64,000 bases of DNA from Verrucomicrobiales bacterium (GTDB taxonomy: Bacteria > Verrucomicrobiota > Verrucomicrobiia > Verrucomicrobiales > V1-33): positions 1-64,000 of the forward strand of contig JAGNEJ010000012.1 of NCBI GenBank assembly GCA_018003315.1. The letters are read 5' to 3'. The notes under the pieces were generated by a model. It was not told the origin of the DNA, ran no database searches, and saw nothing but the letters and a program-made list of their open reading frames with translations. The position numbers and the translations under genes were made by a program. Positions 7,986 to 16,779 of the stretch are shown here, piece after piece. Position 1 is the stretch's first letter, and each line of letters begins with the position of its first letter.

Positions 7986-9476
7986 TCAGCGGCAGTATTT
8001 TTCGCGGAGATACTCCAGGTGGCAGCGGGTGCCGGTGGGCTCGCCGGTGGCCAGTTTCATGAGTGCCTGCGGCTGGAAGCGGCGTCCGTGGCGGTGGACT
8101 TTTTCGCGGACGAAAGCGAGCAGCGGCTGGTAATCGCCACGGGAGAGCCTGGCATCGAGATCGGGAATGTCGCCTCCGGCCCGTTCCATGAGCTGGGAGG
8201 CATTGAGGTTGCCGAGCGTGTAGGTGGCGAAGTAGCCGAAGCCGCCGAAACTCCAGTGGATGTCCTGCAGACAGCCCCGGGCGTCGTCGGGCACCTTCAT
8301 GCCCAGCAGTTTCAGGAAAAGTTCATTCCACGCCGCTGGGATGTCCGCGACGGCGAGGTGGCCGCTGATGACCTGTCGTTCCAGGGTGAAGCGCAGGATG
8401 ATGTGCTGGTCGTAGGTGACTTCATCCGCCTCCACCCGGATGAAGCTCGGTTTCACCCGGCATGAGGCCGCTGCCATCTGTTCCGGCGTCAGCCTGGCCA
8501 GATGCGGGAACATTTCCGCCGCACGGGGCAGCCAGCGGGTCCAAAACGCCGTGCTGCGCCCCACATGGTTTTCCCACAGCCGCGACTGGCTTTCGTGGAT
8601 GCCCATCGAGACAGCCTCGCCGGCCGGCAGGTTCCACTGTTCGCTGTCGAGCCCCTGTTCGTAGAGGCCGTGGCCGGTTTCATGCAGGACACTGGAGAGG
8701 CTGTCGAGGAAATCCGCCTCATCATACCGCGTCGTCATCCGCGTATCGTGCGGACCGAGTCCGGTGCAGAACGGGTGGGCGGAGGTGTCGATGCGTCCGG
8801 CGGAGAAATCGAATCCGAATGCTGCGGCGACTTCCTGGTTAAACTGCTGCTGCACCGCGATTGGATAGTGTCCTTCCAGCAGGTTTGCTGGCGTGCTGCG
8901 GGAGCGTTCCGCGGCCGGGCCGATGAGCGATGCCAGTTTGGGTCCGAGATCGTCGAACAGAGCGGCAATTTCCGCACTGCGCACTCCGGGTTCAAACTGG
9001 TCGAGCAGTGCATCATAGCGGCAGTCCTCCCAGCCGAGGCAATCCGCCTGCTGCCGACAAAGTGCCACGATTTTCTCCAGATGCGGCTGGAAGATTCCGA
9101 ATTCGGATTTTTTGCGGGCATCGATCCAGGCATGGTGTCCAGCCGTGGTGGTGCGGGCCATTTCCTCGACCAGTTCGGGGGGGATTTTGACCGCCAGATC
9201 ATGGTCGCGCCTCCATCCCCGCAGGTTGGTTTCCGCGGCACTTCCCGGCTCCGCACCGGTTTCCTCACAGATTCCCAGCCATCTGCCGACCTCCGGCGCC
9301 GTGGCCAGCCGGTGGTGCTGGCCGCTGAGAAAGGCGAGCTGCGTCCCGCGAAACGCCGCGCTGCGCGGCGGCATGTTGGTTTCCTGGTCCCAACTGAGCT
9401 GGGCGACAGCGGATTTGAGGATCGTGACTTCGCGGAACCGGCCGTGGAGGGCTTGATAGGCATCGGAAAAGTTCAT
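7986..9476 (-). CDS. M32 family metallocarboxypeptidase (Taq carboxypeptidase type)
   Basis: A protein of 496 residues, the usual length for the family. The zinc site is HETGHGLYEQG (HExxH), with further family signatures SWDQETNMPPRSAAFRGTQL near the N-terminus, HPFCTGLGPHDTRMTTRY, and GMKVPDDARGCLQDIHWSFG and FGYFATYTLGNLNASQL near the C-terminus. These are zinc or cobalt carboxypeptidases of the cytoplasm that trim peptides with broad specificity. The ATG at 9476 gives MNFSDAYQALHGRFRE, a typical start. It lies 54 bases downstream of pilB on the same strand side but looks like an independent housekeeping gene. Confidence 0.95.
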   Translation of the reverse strand: MNFSDAYQALHGRFREVTILKSAVAQLSWDQETNMPPRSAAFRGTQLAFLSGQHHRLATAPEVGRWLGICEETGAEPGSAAETNLRGWRRDHDLAVKIPPELVEEMARTTTAGHHAWIDARKKSEFGIFQPHLEKIVALCRQQADCLGWEDCRYDALLDQFEPGVRSAEIAALFDDLGPKLASLIGPAAERSRSTPANLLEGHYPIAVQQQFNQEVAAAFGFDFSAGRIDTSAHPFCTGLGPHDTRMTTRYDEADFLDSLSSVLHETGHGLYEQGLDSEQWNLPAGEAVSMGIHESQSRLWENHVGRSTAFWTRWLPRAAEMFPHLARLTPEQMAAASCRVKPSFIRVEADEVTYDQHIILRFTLERQVISGHLAVADIPAAWNELFLKLLGMKVPDDARGCLQDIHWSFGGFGYFATYTLGNLNASQLMERAGGDIPDLDARLSRGDYQPLLAFVREKVHRHGRRFQPQALMKLATGEPTGTRCHLEYLREKYCR

Positions 9477-9530
9477 GCCCGGGAGCAAAGCCCATTCCCG
9501 CCCGCCTGCAAGCCGCGGTGCGCGGCGGAT

Positions 9531-11900
9531 TCAGCCCAGCGCCGTGTAGGAAAGGCAGTTGATTTCGTCAAAAGTGGTGCTGCCGGCGATGACCTGCGCC
9601 AGCCCTTCCTGGTAGAGGCTTTTGAAGCCGTGCTCGACGGCGAGTTTCCGCATCCTGGTCACCGGTGAGCCTTCTGCAATGAGGCTGGCCAGCTCACCAT
9701 TGACCAGGCACATTTCCATGAGGGCGATTCGACCGCTGTAGCCGGTGCCGTTGCATTCGTCACACCCGACCTTTTGATAGATGGGTTCGGCCAGCGGGCG
9801 CTCGATGGCGCCCTGGTGGTAAAGGAAATCCTGAATCTGCTGGGTGACCGTCACCGGGTGCTTGCAGTAGGAACAGAGGCGGCGCACCAGGCGCTGGGCC
9901 TGGGAAAGCGCCAGGGCGTCGGCCAGCAGGTACGGTTCGATGCCCATGGAAAGCAGCCGGGAGATGGCACGCAGCGAGTCGTTGGCATGCAGCGTGGTCA
10001 GCACCAGGTGGCCGGTGAGGGCGGCATTCACCGCGGCATTGGCCGTTTCCATGTCGCGGGATTCCCCGATGAGGATGACATCCGGGTCGGCCCGCAGCAG
10101 CGCCCGCAGGCCGGTGGGGAAATCCAGCCCATGGAACGGGTCGGTCTGCGTCTGGTTGATGCCTTCGATTTCGTATTCGATGGGGTCCTCGATCGTCTGA
10201 ATGTTGATGTTGGCGTCGTTAATCGCGCTGAGGAAGGCATAGAGCGTGGTCGTTTTCCCGGAACCGGTCGGCCCGGTGACCAGCACCAGTCCCTGATCGC
10301 GCCCCAGCACCTGATTGATGATGCCCGACTGTCGCGGGGACATGTTCAATTCCGAGAGCTTTTTGATGCCGTCCTGCTTGTCCAGGAAGCGCATGATGAT
10401 TTTTTGAAACTCCTTGCGGTGCGGAATGGCAGCCACACGGACATCGATGCGCCGTTTTCCGATGCGCATGGAAAACCGTCCATCCTGCGTGGTCTGGCGT
10501 TCCTGTGCCATGTTCGACCAGTTTTTGATGATGGCGATGTAGCGCAGCAGGCTCTCTTCCGCGCAGGAATGCACAACCGCCAACTCCCCGTCGATCCGGG
10601 CGCGGAAGCGGGCGGTATTGTAGAATTTTTCGATGTGCAGGTCGGAGCCACGCAGCGTGAGTGTGCGGTAGATGACCCATTTGACCAGATCCTCGACGGG
10701 AATGTTGGGATTGGCCGGGTTGATTTTGGCCATGTCCACGGGGTCAATTTCAATGAGGTGCTGGTTGTCCGAGTAGGTGAGGTCGCCCACCTGCACCGGC
10801 TGGGCTCCCTCGCGGCTGGTGCGGCCGCGGCTGCGCGCGATCGCCGCATTGATCGCGGCGGGATCGGCAAGCACATTGATGATCTGGATGGGATCGTGCC
10901 CGCTGGACAGCCATTCATCCTCAAAAGCATACGTGGATGGCACCGCGGAGAGCAGCCAGATGCGATTGCGCCCGCAGTGCAGCGGATAGACGCAGTGCTT
11001 TTCCAGCAGGGAATCCGGAAACATCGTCTGGCCGGGCACATCCTCCGGATTGAAGATGAGCTGCCGCCGGTTCTGCAGGTAGCTGAAAGCGACGGGGAAG
11101 TGCCTGGGGAGGAATTTCAGATCCGCCAGGGTGTTCATCAGCTTTTCCTGGCGCTCCTCCACCAGCCTGGTTAGTTTCTCCCGCTCCACCTCCGGCATGG
11201 GGTAGTTGGCTAGATACCATTCGACGACGGCTTTCAGCGGCGCATCCGCCGGCGGCGGCGGCAGGGCGGCTAGGGGGTTGTGATGCGGCAGCGGTTTGGC
11301 ACGGACGCGGCTGAGGAAATCCTGACGCATCGCTTGGTATTGCTCCGGTTCCAGCAGGACGCGCACCACCAGAAACTCCGGGACTCCCCAGACGTCGCCG
11401 ATGTCCGGCCGGTAATGCCCCAGAACCAGCAGCGGGCCAATCGTGCCAACCGGCAGGTATGGCTCCGGATTTGAGGCCATGCGGCCAAACAGGCGCAGCA
11501 GGTTTTCTGCGCTGATGGGACAGGTGGCGCGCGGCAATTTGACGGGAGGCAGGCCGTAATGAACGGCGATTTCTTCCAGGTCAAACCGGGCAGCAGCGGT
11601 GCTGGAGGCGGCAGCCGGGGCTGGCGGGCTCGGTGCCGGGGAGGCGAAGACCGGCGTTGCGGGAAACGGCTGCATGCCTCCGGTTCCACCTCGGGGCCGT
11701 GCCTGCCACGCTTGCTCCAGAGCCGGCGCAGCACCGGCCTGAAACGGGTTTACCGCGGGAACCCGGGCGGATGCCTCCGGCGGGGGCGGCCATCCACCGG
11801 CATTGCCCGTTGCCCAGAAACCGGCATCAGCGTGCGCCATGCCCGGCTCCAGCGGAGCGGGCTTCCAGAAAGCGAAATCGTCAGGGGTTGGATCGCTCAC
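9531..11900 (-). CDS. PilB/GspE-type secretion or pilus assembly ATPase
   Basis: A protein of 789 residues. Residues 1-105 are Pro/Ala-rich and look disordered; 106-380 hold an N-terminal GspE-like region; the motor part follows. Walker A is GPTGSGKTTTLYAF (543 on), the Asp box follows in EDPIEYEIEGINQTQ, Walker B is DPDVILIGESRD (about 605-616), the His box is TTLHANDS, and a zinc tetrad is formed by Cys 676, 679, 713 and 716 (CSYC, CDECNGTGYSGR). ATP hydrolysis would drive pilus or pseudopilus growth. Three pseudopilin genes lie upstream in one direction, likely one operon. The platform protein PilC/GspF and a secretin are not seen. Confidence 0.93.
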   Translation of the reverse strand: MSDPTPDDFAFWKPAPLEPGMAHADAGFWATGNAGGWPPPPEASARVPAVNPFQAGAAPALEQAWQARPRGGTGGMQPFPATPVFASPAPSPPAPAAASSTAAARFDLEEIAVHYGLPPVKLPRATCPISAENLLRLFGRMASNPEPYLPVGTIGPLLVLGHYRPDIGDVWGVPEFLVVRVLLEPEQYQAMRQDFLSRVRAKPLPHHNPLAALPPPPADAPLKAVVEWYLANYPMPEVEREKLTRLVEERQEKLMNTLADLKFLPRHFPVAFSYLQNRRQLIFNPEDVPGQTMFPDSLLEKHCVYPLHCGRNRIWLLSAVPSTYAFEDEWLSSGHDPIQIINVLADPAAINAAIARSRGRTSREGAQPVQVGDLTYSDNQHLIEIDPVDMAKINPANPNIPVEDLVKWVIYRTLTLRGSDLHIEKFYNTARFRARIDGELAVVHSCAEESLLRYIAIIKNWSNMAQERQTTQDGRFSMRIGKRRIDVRVAAIPHRKEFQKIIMRFLDKQDGIKKLSELNMSPRQSGIINQVLGRDQGLVLVTGPTGSGKTTTLYAFLSAINDANINIQTIEDPIEYEIEGINQTQTDPFHGLDFPTGLRALLRADPDVILIGESRDMETANAAVNAALTGHLVLTTLHANDSLRAISRLLSMGIEPYLLADALALSQAQRLVRRLCSYCKHPVTVTQQIQDFLYHQGAIERPLAEPIYQKVGCDECNGTGYSGRIALMEMCLVNGELASLIAEGSPVTRMRKLAVEHGFKSLYQEGLAQVIAGSTTFDEINCLSYTALG

Positions 11901-11942
11901 CTTGGCGGTTTTGGACAGGGTTGGGGAAAGGAAGATCGCCTG

Positions 11943-12461
11943 CTACCGTGCGCCCTCCGGCTTGTAACTGGCGGGAAACTGGTAGGGAGTGGTGTTGTCA
12001 CTGCCGTCGAAGACCAACTGCAGTCCGGTTCCGGCATCACCGGGCACCAGCAGGTCGAATTCAAACCCGTTCCAGCGCACGCGGAATGCATCGGTGCTGC
12101 TGGTGCTGCCAGGATTCCATACGGGCGGGAGGAAGGGCGCACCGGCGACGAGGTGTGCGTTGCCGAGGTTCGACGGAGGCCGGTATTGCAGGCTGCGCAG
12201 CACGTTGAATTCATCCGTCGTGGCGGCAGGGTCCGCCGGGGTGGCGATCGTCCAGTTGGCCTGGCTGAACTGTTTCAGCGCACGGTTGAGCTTTTCCGTG
12301 GTGCTGCGCGCCTGGGCGGCGTGGGTTGTCAGGGTGAGCTTTCCGTAGGAGGAGATGGCGATGGCGGTGAGCAGGCCAAGAATGCCGAGCACCACCAGCA
12401 GCTCCGTCAGGCTGAAGCCCCGGTTATGCAAAACAGGAAATCGCCGGGCATGCAGGTTCAT
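11943..12461 (-). CDS. Pseudopilin (third of the cluster)
   Basis: A protein of 172 residues. The leader MNLHARRFPVLHNRG is followed by FSLTELLVVLGILGLLTAIA, the prepilin cleavage and helix motif with Glu at +5. The soluble part (NWTIATPADPAATTDEFNVL onward) has no known fold signature. The ATG at 12461 is chosen because it gives a short basic leader; the open frame upstream has no pilin features. It lies 42 bases before pilB/gspE and 25 bases after the previous pseudopilin. Confidence 0.85.
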   Translation of the reverse strand: MNLHARRFPVLHNRGFSLTELLVVLGILGLLTAIAISSYGKLTLTTHAAQARSTTEKLNRALKQFSQANWTIATPADPAATTDEFNVLRSLQYRPPSNLGNAHLVAGAPFLPPVWNPGSTSSTDAFRVRWNGFEFDLLVPGDAGTGLQLVFDGSDNTTPYQFPASYKPEGAR

Positions 12462-12486
12462 GATTGGGGGAGTGTGGCGCCGGACT

Positions 12487-12930
12487 TTAGTATTCGATTT
12501 TGGTCCCCAAGCTGGATGGGTTTGCGGCGTTGGGGCGGTAGATGTCCACCTTTGACAGCGCTGCCAGATCATCCGGCAGATCCGCGGAATAACCCGATGG
12601 CATGAAGGCGCCGAGCGACGCCGGTGCATAACTCAGATAGGGCTGGATCAGCGCATAGCGCTTGCCGTCCTTTTCTCCATTGTTGTTGCCGCTGACGCCA
12701 TTCCAGGAGGTTTTGGCATTTTGAAATCCATTGGCCTGAATGTAGCTGGAAATGGCCATGTTCAGGGCTTCGGCGCGGGCGATGGCCATGTTTTCCTCCG
12801 TGTCCTTTCGGACGCTGATGATGTTGGGAATGGCCAGGAATACGAGGATCCCGATGATCGTGACGGAGGCCAGCACCTCCACGAGGGTAAAGCCCCGAAG
12901 GCAGCGTTTGGCGGCGGATGACAGGTGCAT
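12487..12930 (-). CDS. Pseudopilin (second of the cluster)
   Basis: A protein of 147 residues. The leader MHLSSAAKRCLRG is followed by FTLVEVLASVTIIGILVFLA, a clear prepilin signal with Glu at +5. The body carries AIARAEALNMAISSYIQANG, a GspG-like helix region found in type II secretion pseudopilins and related proteins of Verrucomicrobiota, then YRPNAANPSSLGTKIEY at the end. It is 36 bases after the first pseudopilin gene and 25 before the third. Confidence 0.87.
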   Translation of the reverse strand: MHLSSAAKRCLRGFTLVEVLASVTIIGILVFLAIPNIISVRKDTEENMAIARAEALNMAISSYIQANGFQNAKTSWNGVSGNNNGEKDGKRYALIQPYLSYAPASLGAFMPSGYSADLPDDLAALSKVDIYRPNAANPSSLGTKIEY

Positions 12931-12966
12931 GAATGTCAGGGTGGTTGAGGGTTCTTGCGGATGGGG

Positions 12967-13563
12967 TTACGGCAGGATCTGCACCGTTGGATAGTTCCCG
13001 GCCTGCCAGGTGGGCAGATCCAGCCAGCGGCCCGTCTGCACCATGGCGTCGGACCGGATCTTGTCCATGTTCGCCGCCCCTTGCTGCTGGGCGATCGTCC
13101 GGTAGGTGTCCGCGGTCTTGGGTTCCAGGTAGGCTTCAAAATCCGGGGTGGAGGCGTCCAGGTCCACGCCGGCGATCAGTGTGAAGCGCTGGGTTTTGGT
13201 CCGGGCATTGTAAAAGGTGCGCAATGTTTCCACCGTGATCGGGGCCTTCGCCGCATCAATGGTGCTGTCAATGCGCCCCAGTTTGCCATTGACCCAGTTG
13301 TTCAAGGCCGACTGCCAGACGGCCAATTGCTGGCGCACCACCACTTCCCGGCTGGTCTGGGCGGCATCCGAAAAGGAACTGATGACCATGGCCGCCAGAA
13401 TGCTGATGATGGCAATGACCAGCAGCAACTCCACCAGCGTAAAACCGGCCTGCCGCACTTGCCGCTTGAACCGCCGGCTGAGCGGCGCGCAGCAGGATGC
13501 TTGCGCGGTGGGCGTCGTTTGGCTCACGGCGTGCAGAGCGGTTCGGAATGGACAGGTGTGCAT
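12967..13563 (-). CDS. Pseudopilin (first of the cluster)
   Basis: A protein of 198 residues. It has a long leader of about 39 residues and then G-FTLVELLLVIAIISILAAMV, the prepilin motif with Glu at +5. The soluble part includes AVWQSALNNWVNGKLGRIDS, and no known domain. The ATG at 13563 is used; TTG at 13587 is a possible alternative. Downstream come two more pseudopilins and a PilB/GspE ATPase, all in one direction with gaps of 25-42 bases, so this gene heads the operon. The promoter pair at 13648-13676 is upstream. Confidence 0.85.
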   Translation of the reverse strand: MHTCPFRTALHAVSQTTPTAQASCCAPLSRRFKRQVRQAGFTLVELLLVIAIISILAAMVISSFSDAAQTSREVVVRQQLAVWQSALNNWVNGKLGRIDSTIDAAKAPITVETLRTFYNARTKTQRFTLIAGVDLDASTPDFEAYLEPKTADTYRTIAQQQGAANMDKIRSDAMVQTGRWLDLPTWQAGNYPTVQILP

Positions 13564-13587
13564 CGGAAATTTATCGTGAAATTCCAA

Positions 13588-13921
13588 AATTTTCGAATTT
13601 GATTCTAAAAACTACAACAAATCCGCATTTTTTGCAACAATCGATTTAATATAAATCAAAAATCCAACCAATTCAATAATTGTTGTAATTGGAATCGAAT
13701 TTCTTGCCGCAATGCATCCTCAAGCGCTCGGCGTTGTTGGCGAAACGGGTGGCGCCCAGCCACTTTGACGGTGGATGGAACCGCCCAGTCGCCTCGCCAG
13801 GAAAAATCCACGGCGGACAGGGGAGCAGGCTTGGAAGTCAGCGAATGCCCGCAGCCTCCAGCGGATGCAGCCGGACCATGGAGCGCGAACCGCGCGTCTC
13901 CGATCCGTCGCCAAGATCCGA
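13588..13921. other. AT-rich leader region upstream of the pseudopilin operon; no gene seen
   Basis: About 330 bases without a supported gene. The first 115 bases are strikingly AT-rich in an otherwise GC-rich window and contain several inverted repeats: GAAATTC (13578-13584) with GAATTTC (13697-13703), TACAACAA (13613-13620) with TTGTTGTA (13680-13687), and a small palindrome GATTTA/TAAATC (13643-13657). They probably form the promoter and untranslated leader of the operon that starts at 13563. From 13704 to 13921 base composition is normal, and no frame shows convincing coding character. Confidence 0.5.
13648..13676 (-). promoter_or_regulatory. Sigma70-like promoter for the pseudopilin operon
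   Basis: On the minus strand TTGAAT (13671-13676) and TATATT (13648-13653) are 17 bases apart. The expected start point is near 13641, giving a leader of about 80 bases before the ATG at 13563. The small palindrome GATTTA/TAAATC overlaps the -10 element and could be an operator. Confidence 0.42.
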
Positions 13922-15004
13922 TTACCGACGGCGGCGTGCCAGACCAATGGCTGCCATGGGGAGAAGCAGAAGCGCGGAGGGTTCGGGAATCGATGCCCCG
14001 AAGACATACACTTCACCCAGGGAAAGGATTCTGGCATCATCCTGGTTGCCGACCCCGCCCTGGCCGGACAAATCGTCATCTGGGGTGCGCAGAATGTCCA
14101 CATAGCGGCCGGTGGTTCCGCCTGGAAAGGCTCCAGTCAGCGCCGCGGGGCTGCCGAGAGTGTTCTCGGGATTGAGCAAAGGGGAGGTATAGACCACGTT
14201 GCCCGAGCCGTCACGCACCCGAACGGTGATGTCCCGCAGGCGATAGCCGCAGCAGCCGTCACCGCGGTTGCGCAGATCGAAATTTTCGAGGCTCATCACC
14301 TCACCGAAATCCACCGTCCAGGTGGGGTTGGTGTCAGTGTTCGCCGTATGGGTAAAATCCGTGGTAACGCCGTTGATGGCATTGGCCGGGGAATAGCCGC
14401 CCAACTGGCTGGTTTGCGAGACGGTCATGGTCCCAATGTTGGCATGCGTCAGGTCAGTCCCGGACGGGAGCAGGACGTTGACTTGATTGCTGACGATCAG
14501 TTCGCCAATGGAGAGCGTCGCTCCGTCGTGGGTGCTTTCCTGTCCGACAATGGGAACTCTGGTGACGCGGATGTAGCGCGCTCCGGTCAGCGAACCGGTG
14601 GCGAGGTCGATAAAGGCCGGACTGTTGAGGACATCGCCGGGATTGATTCCGGACTGGGAAAACAGGGTGTTGTTGGAGGCGTCCCGCACTTCCACCGTCA
14701 AATCACGAAACCGGTTGCCGCAGCAACTGCTGCGGTTGTAGAGCCGCATGTTGGTAAAGGTCCGGTCGGTGCTGAGATTGACCTCCCACCAACCCGGTGC
14801 GAGTCCCACTTCAGGGGGATTGGTGTGGGTGAAATCGCCGAGGTTGCCGTTGATGCCGTTGTTGGCCGGCCCCGCCGGGTGCGTTGTGGACTGCGTGGCA
14901 GTGGAGCCGGTTCCCGTGGTGATGTCCACCGGAACGACAATCAGGGTCGCCGGTGCCGTTGCCGCGGTGAGCAGGGAAATGGTTAGAACTGCACGTTTTA
15001 TCAT
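13922..15004 (-). CDS. PEP-CTERM sorted protein with two discoidin-like domains
   Basis: A protein of 360 residues. A signal peptide (MIKRAVLTISLLTAATAPAT) is followed by two copies of a discoidin/F5-F8 type C-like module; each shows NGxxxDFTHT near its start and a CCG-x-R-x-RD motif (CCGNRFRDLTVEVRD and CCGYRLRDITVRVRD) and a YxxxxRxP element. The C-terminus is a PEP-CTERM signal: IPEPSALLLLPMAAIGLA, then RRRR. In this system the tail is cut by an exosortase and the protein is placed in the envelope or the extracellular matrix. The internal duplication suggests carbohydrate or surface binding. No exosortase gene is in the window. Confidence 0.9.
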   Translation of the reverse strand: MIKRAVLTISLLTAATAPATLIVVPVDITTGTGSTATQSTTHPAGPANNGINGNLGDFTHTNPPEVGLAPGWWEVNLSTDRTFTNMRLYNRSSCCGNRFRDLTVEVRDASNNTLFSQSGINPGDVLNSPAFIDLATGSLTGARYIRVTRVPIVGQESTHDGATLSIGELIVSNQVNVLLPSGTDLTHANIGTMTVSQTSQLGGYSPANAINGVTTDFTHTANTDTNPTWTVDFGEVMSLENFDLRNRGDGCCGYRLRDITVRVRDGSGNVVYTSPLLNPENTLGSPAALTGAFPGGTTGRYVDILRTPDDDLSGQGGVGNQDDARILSLGEVYVFGASIPEPSALLLLPMAAIGLARRRR

Positions 15005-15207
15005 GGGGCGATTCTAAACCGATGCGGTCGCCACGGGGCAAGAACTTTTTCCTGAAAATCGCGATGTGAGGCCTGAGGGGATCCTGAATGGAAGGCGGTG
15101 GTTTCCAGGCGGGCACCGCGGTGGAAAAAGGCGGTGCGCCTGGCGGTGATTTGGAGTATTTTGCTCCGCCGTTGAATGCCGGCTTCACTTTCACTGTCCA
15201 ATTCTGA

Positions 15208-16209
15208 ATGAAATCACTCTCTGCTGCAGTTTTCTTCCTGGCGGGCGCGGCTGCGGCCGCGGCGGAAACGATGCCCTGCCTGGTGACTGCCGATGGGAAA
15301 ACCTACCAGAGGGTCAGGGTGACGGCCGTGGAGCCGGACGGACTGCGGATCACCCATGCAGAAGGCGCGGCAAAAGTCGGTTTCGAACAATTGAGTGCTG
15401 AACAGCAAAAGGAATACGGATTCGATGCCGCCTCCGCCACGGCATTTCGCCAGGCGCAGCAGAAGGAACTGGAGGCCGCCCGCACCGCCCGATTGCAGGC
15501 GCAAATGGCCCTGCAACAGGACAGGGAGGCGGCGGCATTCAAGCTCTTCCGGCAGCGCATCATGGAGACGATCCTGACATGGAATTTCGAACTTGCCCAG
15601 ATGGAAAGCCTGCTGGAACAATGGATTGCCGCGTATCGCAAGGCCGGACGGGAGCAGTGGGTGGCGGCCCTGGAAAAGGATCGCGACTTTCTCCGGGAAC
15701 ATGAAAAGGAACGCCCGCTCTGGGAACTGAGCCGACGGACCAGGGCGCTGGAGGAGGAAAACCTCCGCCTGGCACGGGAAGTGGATGCCCTGCAGGCGAA
15801 TCAGCGCCAGCCAATCCAGATCAGGGAAATCATTTCCTCTGCCGACCAGCCCTACTGGTATTCCAGCTATCCGCTGTCCTGGGTCAACCCGGTGCCATGC
15901 CTGACACCGCCAGTGCGGCCACTGCCATGTCCGACACCCGCACCGGTGCAGGACTTGACGCCCTCGCCTGCCTTTGTCATGCCGTCGCCCGCCCGGCGGA
16001 CCATCCGGTCGCATTCATTGATGGGATCATCCGGCATCCACGCGGCAGGCTTTTCCCAGTCCAGGACTCCGGCCGCAGCGGTTGCGCCGCTGCCCGCTTC
16101 ACCGTCGGCAGGCAGAACGTTCCGGCAGCCAGGCGGAGGCCTGGTTCCAAGTGCTGCCGCACGCACACTGAACGGAGCGGTGCCTCCAGGCGTGCGCAAT
16201 GGGCGTTGA
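15208..16209 (+). CDS. Secreted coiled-coil protein with Pro-rich tail, unknown function
   Basis: A protein of 333 residues. Signal peptide MKSLSAAVFFLAGAAAAAAE. Residues 22-70 hold a small domain (LVTADGKTYQRVRVTAVEPD, then GLRITHAEGAAKVGFEQL) of a type common at the N-terminus of Verrucomicrobial secreted proteins. About 75-205 is a long charged helix rich in Glu, Gln and Arg, predicted coiled coil. The remainder is Pro/Ser-rich and low complexity. It is divergent from the PEP-CTERM gene across a 203-base region and precedes the metal cluster by 50 bases; a link to that cluster is not shown. Confidence 0.75.
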   Translation: MKSLSAAVFFLAGAAAAAAETMPCLVTADGKTYQRVRVTAVEPDGLRITHAEGAAKVGFEQLSAEQQKEYGFDAASATAFRQAQQKELEAARTARLQAQMALQQDREAAAFKLFRQRIMETILTWNFELAQMESLLEQWIAAYRKAGREQWVAALEKDRDFLREHEKERPLWELSRRTRALEEENLRLAREVDALQANQRQPIQIREIISSADQPYWYSSYPLSWVNPVPCLTPPVRPLPCPTPAPVQDLTPSPAFVMPSPARRTIRSHSLMGSSGIHAAGFSQSRTPAAAVAPLPASPSAGRTFRQPGGGLVPSAAARTLNGAVPPGVRNGR

Positions 16210-16259
16210 CTTTGAGCGAAACGGCGTAGGTTGACCATGTGAGCAAAAACGCAGCCAGC

Positions 16260-16658
16260 ATGGCAAAATTCCTGACCCGCGGCGGTTTGCGTCTGCTCGG
16301 TTTTGCTCTGATGGTGCTGGGGATGGCGGTGATTGCCACCGGACGTTGTGGAGCCTGGCAACCGATGCAGGAGACATCCCCGGCGGCATCTTGTGCAGAG
16401 TCCTGCTGTGGCGACGCCTCTTGCTGCTGCGTGGAAGTGCCCACACCGGCCAGTCCCGTTCCGCAGGACGTTCCGCAGGATGCGGTCGTGGCGGCGCTGG
16501 ATTTGCGATTTCACCTCGCCCTGCCCGCACCGTTGCTGTCCCAGTTTGCCGTCAAAGACCTGCCAGACGGACGAGTCGGCGTTGCAGGCAGGTGGAGCGC
16601 GGACTTCCCGCATGATTCCGTGCCCCGCTTTCGCCGGCACTGCGCCCTGCGATTGTGA
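16260..16658 (+). CDS. Small Cys-rich membrane or exported protein at the head of the metal cluster
   Basis: About 132 residues (139 if GTG 16239 is used). A membrane segment (LRLLGFALMVLGMAVIAT) is followed by a cluster of seven cysteines, SCAESCCGDASCCCVEVP, then a Pro-rich and a polar part. Such a Cys cluster outside the membrane suggests soft-metal binding. No family is recognised. It lies 121 bases before the CusB-like gene in the same direction, so it may be the first gene of the operon and act as a periplasmic metal buffer. Confidence 0.6.
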   Translation: MAKFLTRGGLRLLGFALMVLGMAVIATGRCGAWQPMQETSPAASCAESCCGDASCCCVEVPTPASPVPQDVPQDAVVAALDLRFHLALPAPLLSQFAVKDLPDGRVGVAGRWSADFPHDSVPRFRRHCALRL

Positions 16659-16779
16659 TGGGTGACCGCAACGGGCGGGGTGTGTACCCCTGCTGCCGTT
16701 CACTGTTCGGAACGTCCCTTGTCAGGGATCGGAATGGCTTCCCGTGACGAAGCCCTGTCCTCGCAACCGGTCATCTTTC

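Noticed and set aside
9774-11174. Plus-strand frame of 466 residues across the PilB/GspE gene
   Set aside because: It is antisense to a gene with all ATPase motifs intact; the translation is biased in Gly, His and Arg.
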